NCBI RefSeq assembly: GCF_009708005.2
Contig: NZ_CP052757.1
Coordinates: forward strand, 3,348,001-3,412,000
DNA: 64,000 nucleotides
Origin: Cellulosimicrobium protaetiae
Lineage (GTDB): Bacteria; Actinomycetota; Actinomycetes; Actinomycetales; Cellulomonadaceae
Direction: 5' to 3'
Made by a program: the position numbers and the translations under genes. Positions 61,071 through 64,000 of the stretch are shown here, piece after piece. How positions within the stretch are numbered: position 1 is the stretch's first letter; each line of letters starts with the position of its first letter. Under the pieces are notes generated by a model. That model had not been told where the DNA came from. It worked only from the letters and a program-made list of their open reading frames with translations, and ran no database searches.

Positions 61071-62381
61071 TCAGCTGTTGAGGATCTCCTCGATCTTCGC
61101 GTCCAGGTCGGTCGCGACGGTGTTCACGTCGTCACCGTTCGCGAGGCGGGTGAACGCCGTCTGGAGCACGTTCTGCGCCTCGACGTCGGCCCACTTGGGC
61201 GACGCCGGGGTCAGGCGGGCGTTCTTCGAGGCCGCGACACCGGCCTGGGCGATCGCGTCCTCCTGCGGCACCTCGCTCGCGAGCGAGACCTTGGCCGGGA
61301 TCATGTTGGCCTGCGCGAGGATCGTCTGGTACTCGTCGCTCATCATGATCTCGAACGCCTTGTAGGCGAGCTCGGGGTTGTTCGACTTCTGCGCCACGGC
61401 GATGTTCGAGCCACCGGCGAAGACGGCAGCCGGCTCACCCGCGGTCTTGCCCGGGAGCGGGAAGGCCGAGAGGTCCGAGCCGTAGGTCTCGAGGCAACCC
61501 GGGGTCGTGTCGGCGTCCTCGGGCGTCGCCGAGGTCTTGATGGTGCCGGCGATCCAGGTCGGGGCCGAGACGTACGCGACCGCACCCTCGCAGAACGGAA
61601 CCTGCAGGTCGGTCTCCTGACCGTCCTTCGGCGCGAGCGACGTGTTGACCATGAGCTCCTGGACCTGCGTGAGGCCGGCGAGGCCGCCCTCGCTCGAGAA
61701 CCCGGCCTCCCACTCGCCGTCGTCGTTCTGCTCGGCGATGAAGCCGCCGTTCTCCCAGACGAACGGGAGCGCGTTGTACCAGTCCTGGCCGGGCCAGTAC
61801 ACGCCCGAGACCGTGTCGGAGGCGAGCGCGTTGGCGTTCGCCACGTACTCGTCCAGCGTCGTCGGCACGGGGGTGGTGCCGGTGACCTGCGGGGTGTAGA
61901 ACACGGCACGCGAGCCCGCGTAGTAGGGCAGCGCGTAGTGCTTGTCGTCCCAGTTGCCGGCCTCGACGAAGCCCTGGAGCAGGTCGTCGCCGCCGAGGGA
62001 CTGGTACTCGTCCTCGGTGATCTCACGGAAGAAGCCCGCGGACGTGAACGCCGGGGACTGCGTGTTGCCGACCTCGACGACGTCCGGGCTGTCGGACCCG
62101 GAGAGCGCCGTGGTGAGCTTGTCGACGAGGCCGGTCCAGGACTGCTCCTCGATCGTGAGGGTGCTGCCCGGGTTCTCCTCCTCGAACGTCGTCTTGAGGT
62201 ACTCGCGCGCGGCGTCGGGCGTGTCCGAGCCGTTGAGCCAGACACGGATGTCTCCGGTGGTGGCCTCGCCCTCGCCGGAGCCGTTGTCGTCGCTCCCGCC
62301 GCCGGTGCTGCAGGCGGTCAGCGCGAGCGCCAGGGTGATCGTCGACGCCACGGAGGCGACGACGAGACGGTTCCTCTTCAC
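61071..62381 (-). CDS. CUT1 sugar-binding lipoprotein
   Basis: 436 residues. GTG start preceded by AGAGGAAG. Lipoprotein signal: Lys/Arg at the start, hydrophobic core, lipobox LTAC at ~21-24, then a Gly/Ser/Asp linker. Family-1 extracellular solute-binding fold; IRVWLNGSDTPDAAREYLKT, GNTQSPAFTSAG and the FVWENGGFIAEQ segment give the sugar cleft. Substrate is likely chitobiose, GlcNAc or another amino sugar because of the kinase and NagB in the same operon. An ATG 48 bp upstream would give an ordinary extension. Confidence 0.9.
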   Translation of the reverse strand: MKRNRLVVASVASTITLALALTACSTGGGSDDNGSGEGEATTGDIRVWLNGSDTPDAAREYLKTTFEEENPGSTLTIEEQSWTGLVDKLTTALSGSDSPDVVEVGNTQSPAFTSAGFFREITEDEYQSLGGDDLLQGFVEAGNWDDKHYALPYYAGSRAVFYTPQVTGTTPVPTTLDEYVANANALASDTVSGVYWPGQDWYNALPFVWENGGFIAEQNDDGEWEAGFSSEGGLAGLTQVQELMVNTSLAPKDGQETDLQVPFCEGAVAYVSAPTWIAGTIKTSATPEDADTTPGCLETYGSDLSAFPLPGKTAGEPAAVFAGGSNIAVAQKSNNPELAYKAFEIMMSDEYQTILAQANMIPAKVSLASEVPQEDAIAQAGVAASKNARLTPASPKWADVEAQNVLQTAFTRLANGDDVNTVATDLDAKIEEILNS

Positions 62382-62412
62382 TGGGTGCTTCCTCTCGGTG
62401 TTTCTTGGTGGC

Positions 62413-62427
62413 GGCGTCGATGACGCC
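62413..62427. promoter_or_regulatory. small inverted repeat in the leader of the binding-protein gene
   Basis: GGCGTC-GAT-GACGCC, in the 195-bp gap 62382-62576. The remainder of the gap shows no obvious operator for the ROK repressor. Confidence 0.3.
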
Positions 62428-62576
62428 ACCGAGGTGTGGCAGGAGTCCTGCGTAATCGAGCTCGTGCAGGGGTACTGCGATCCTGGGGATGCTGCTCTGG
62501 GGTTCCCAGGAGGTCTGGGGACAGGGCGTGGACCCTGCCCGGTCGGGCGGCTGGAGGTCGGTCCGAGCGTGGTCGG

Positions 62577-63737
62577 CTAGGAGACCCCCAGCTGTCCGGA
62601 CAGGACGAGGACGGCAGCCCCAGCGAGGACGACGTCTTCGTCGAGCGTGGCCATCCGCACCTGGAGCCCGCTGCCGATGACCGGCATCGTGCGGGAGCGG
62701 ATGGTCTCGAACGCCGTCTCCCGCAGGGGCCCGTCGAGCAGGTCCGCAGGACCGCTCACGAGCACCTCCGCGAGGTTCAGCGCGCTGACGACAGGTGCCA
62801 GAGCGATGCCCAGCGTCCTGCCCACCGACGCCAGGACGGCGTCGGAAGCTTCGGTGTCGAGCCCGTCCACCGCGCGGCGAAGCGCCGGCACGGACAGGAC
62901 GGTCTCCAGGCAGCCGCGGCGCCCGCAGGCGCACGGCTCGCCGTCGTCGACGACGGTCACGTGGCCCAGCTCGCCGGCGGCGTCCGCGTGCCCCCGGACG
63001 CGCGCGCCGTCGACCATGATCCCGGCGCCCACGCCCTCGCCCACGGTGAGGACGAGCAGACCGTCGCCGGCAGCTCCCCCGAACGTGAACTCGCCGAGCG
63101 CCGCGATGTTCGCGTCGTTGGCGACGTGGACCGCGAGACCGAGCCGCTCGGTGAGCTGCGCGGCCAGGGGGACGTCGTACCACCGCCGGTTGGGCGCCTC
63201 GATGACGCGGCCCTCGGCGTCGACGACGCCCGGCGACCCGATGCCGACGCCGATGACGGGCTGCGTGGCGGACGCGATGAGGCCGCGGCAGAAGCGCGTG
63301 AGGAGGTCGACCAGCTCGGTCCCGGTGCGGCCGTCGACGGCGAGGCTCTGCCGGACGACGAAGTCGCCGGTGAGCGTGAGGACGGCACCGCGCATGACCT
63401 CGTCGTCGGTCAGGTCGACGGAGACGATCTGGTAGGCGCTCGTCCGCATCCCCACGAGGATCGCGGGCTTGCCGACGCGCTGGCCGGGGCGGACGCCGAG
63501 CTCCTCGACGAGGCCCTCCGCGATGAGGACGGACACGAGGTCGGAGATGGTCACGCGGGTGAGGGAGGTCGCCCGCGCCAGGTCGGCGCGCGAGGTGGGC
63601 CCCTCGTGGAACAGGTGCTGCAGCACGAGGGACCGGTTGTGCGCCCGAGCGTGCTCGGGGAGCACCTTCGAGGTCGGCCTGAGCCCTGTGCTCAGTCGCC
63701 TCCTCGGTGCGCCGGTCCCGGTGACTGCCGTTGTCAT
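62577..63737 (-). CDS. ROK-family transcriptional repressor (NagC/XylR type)
   Basis: 386 residues. N-terminal winged helix-turn-helix (~30-85; SRADLARATSLTRVTISDLVSVLIAEGLV), then the ROK domain with GVGIGSPGVVD, zinc site CACGRRGCLE (~234-243) and GGAAGDGLLVL. It probably senses an amino sugar or its phosphate and controls the transporter/kinase/NagB genes downstream, which run in the same direction, and itself through the operator at 63743-63763. ATG start. Confidence 0.91.
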   Translation of the reverse strand: MTTAVTGTGAPRRRLSTGLRPTSKVLPEHARAHNRSLVLQHLFHEGPTSRADLARATSLTRVTISDLVSVLIAEGLVEELGVRPGQRVGKPAILVGMRTSAYQIVSVDLTDDEVMRGAVLTLTGDFVVRQSLAVDGRTGTELVDLLTRFCRGLIASATQPVIGVGIGSPGVVDAEGRVIEAPNRRWYDVPLAAQLTERLGLAVHVANDANIAALGEFTFGGAAGDGLLVLTVGEGVGAGIMVDGARVRGHADAAGELGHVTVVDDGEPCACGRRGCLETVLSVPALRRAVDGLDTEASDAVLASVGRTLGIALAPVVSALNLAEVLVSGPADLLDGPLRETAFETIRSRTMPVIGSGLQVRMATLDEDVVLAGAAVLVLSGQLGVS

Positions 63738-63742
63738 GTTTG

Positions 63743-63763
63743 TTAGTAGACTGCCTTTACTAA
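63743..63763. promoter_or_regulatory. ROK-type operator overlapping the regulator's own promoter
   Basis: TTAGTA (63743-63748) and TACTAA (63758-63763) form an AT-rich palindrome with 9-bp centre, 6-26 bp before the ATG. On the minus strand a consensus -35 TTGACA occurs at 63769-63774 and a -10 like TCTACT at 63745-63750, so binding would block transcription. Confidence 0.65.
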
Positions 63764-63821
63764 GTGCGTGTCAACTCTCCCCGGGCTTCGTGACCGAAAT
63801 GTTGCCGATCGGGTGGCGGGT

Positions 63822-63837
63822 CGGGACCTGGGTCCCG
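63822..63837 (-). terminator. short hairpin, possible terminator of the edge gene
   Basis: CGGGACC (63822-63828), TG, GGTCCCG (63831-63837), about 55 bp past the stop of the partial gene on the minus strand. Confidence 0.35.
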
Positions 63838-63892
63838 GTCCCGCGGGCCCGCTGCCCCTCAGGAACGGCCCGGCAGCACGGCACCGCGCCGG

Positions 63893-64000
63893 TCACGGCC
63901 GTCGGCCGGCCTCGGCCCACCCGCGCGCCCCGGGGTGCTCCACCGAGGCGGTCGCGACGACGACCGCCCGCTCGAGCGCGCGCCGCCACGACGCGCCGCG
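63893..64000 (-). CDS. C-terminus of a gene cut by the window edge
   Basis: 35 residues ending in TGA on the minus strand, including WRRALERAVVVATASVEHPGARGW. The composition and codon pattern are those of a real protein end, with an amphipathic helix. It is too short to name; a region before the ROK repressor. Confidence 0.4.
   Translation of the reverse strand, partial: RGASWRRALERAVVVATASVEHPGARGWAEAGRRP

Noticed and set aside
63771-63989. 72-residue minus-strand frame at the window end
   Set aside because: Arg/Gly-rich with no motif; a different frame (63893-64000) has a more protein-like sequence and is preferred.

Overview
The window is about 64 kb of very GC-rich DNA packed with genes. 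Codons end almost always in G or C, GTG starts are common, and many genes are joined by ATGA or GTGA stop/start overlaps. The gene families (PknG, BioY/M/N, oligoribonuclease, DUF3039, DUF3054, DUF2017, OpuC-type transporter, nag operon) point to a Micrococcales actinobacterium of the Cellulomonadaceae/Promicromonosporaceae type (Cellulosimicrobium-like). That assignment is inferred from gene content and style, not from a marker-gene comparison.

Layout. 76-11740: a nine-gene operon built around a PknG-type Ser/Thr kinase, with a GlnX-like membrane protein, a GlnH-like lipoprotein, an AAA+ ATPase, a coiled-coil protein, a PP2C phosphatase, a VWA protein and a zinc-ribbon/FHA protein. 11748-12354: Hsp20 gene with a CIRCE operator. 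12593-17366: biotin ECF transporter (BioY, BioM, BioN) interrupted by an acyl-CoA ligase and an atypical thiolase. 17374-20184: MFS/ArsR pair and a PAP2 phosphatase. 20400-21533: small protein, oligoribonuclease, tRNA-His. 21640-21840: remnant of a LysE-type gene. 22095-25304: quaternary-amine ABC transporter. 25420-33161 (mostly minus strand): ATP-grasp enzyme, flavin oxidoreductase, P-loop kinase, acetate symporter pair, TrmB, and TrpB2 with a Trp leader peptide. 33512-38192: SDR enzyme and a 1265-residue secreted metallophosphoesterase. 38434-39923: two identical tRNA-Lys genes, GroES-like protein, Bcp, tRNA-Leu. 39980-41136: a compositionally different islet with several perfect palindromes. 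41161-49035: thioredoxin, MelB-type transporter overlapping a sphingosine-phosphate-lyase-like gene, NUDIX-like protein, Pr6Pr protein, flavodoxin, ABC-F protein, DUF3054. 49024-53330: RdgB, RNase PH, MBL hydrolase, MurI, DUF2017, ClpS. 53396-57049: nicotinate phosphoribosyltransferase, helicase, DUF3039. 57227-63737: amino-sugar operon (binding protein, two permeases, ROK kinase, NagB) with a ROK repressor. 63893-64000: end of a further gene.

The most interesting system is the first operon. Mycobacterial GlnH-GlnX-PknG signalling (periplasmic amino-acid sensing, transmembrane relay, kinase, FHA target) is here fused in one transcription unit with a phosphatase, a VWA protein and an AAA+ ATPase. 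Three of the proteins (kinase, phosphatase, FHA) carry related N-terminal zinc ribbons, and the VWA protein ends in a Thr-rich tail with repeated T-x-x-L/V motifs that could be kinase targets and FHA ligands. Other notable points are a leaderless Trp leader peptide ahead of trpB2, a thiolase lacking two catalytic residues within the biotin transporter operon, a six-unit 19-20 bp repeat array between divergent ABC-F and DUF3054 promoters, a 23-bp-arm perfect inverted repeat upstream of rph, and a widespread leaderless promoter pattern (TAnnnT 6-7 nt before the start codon).
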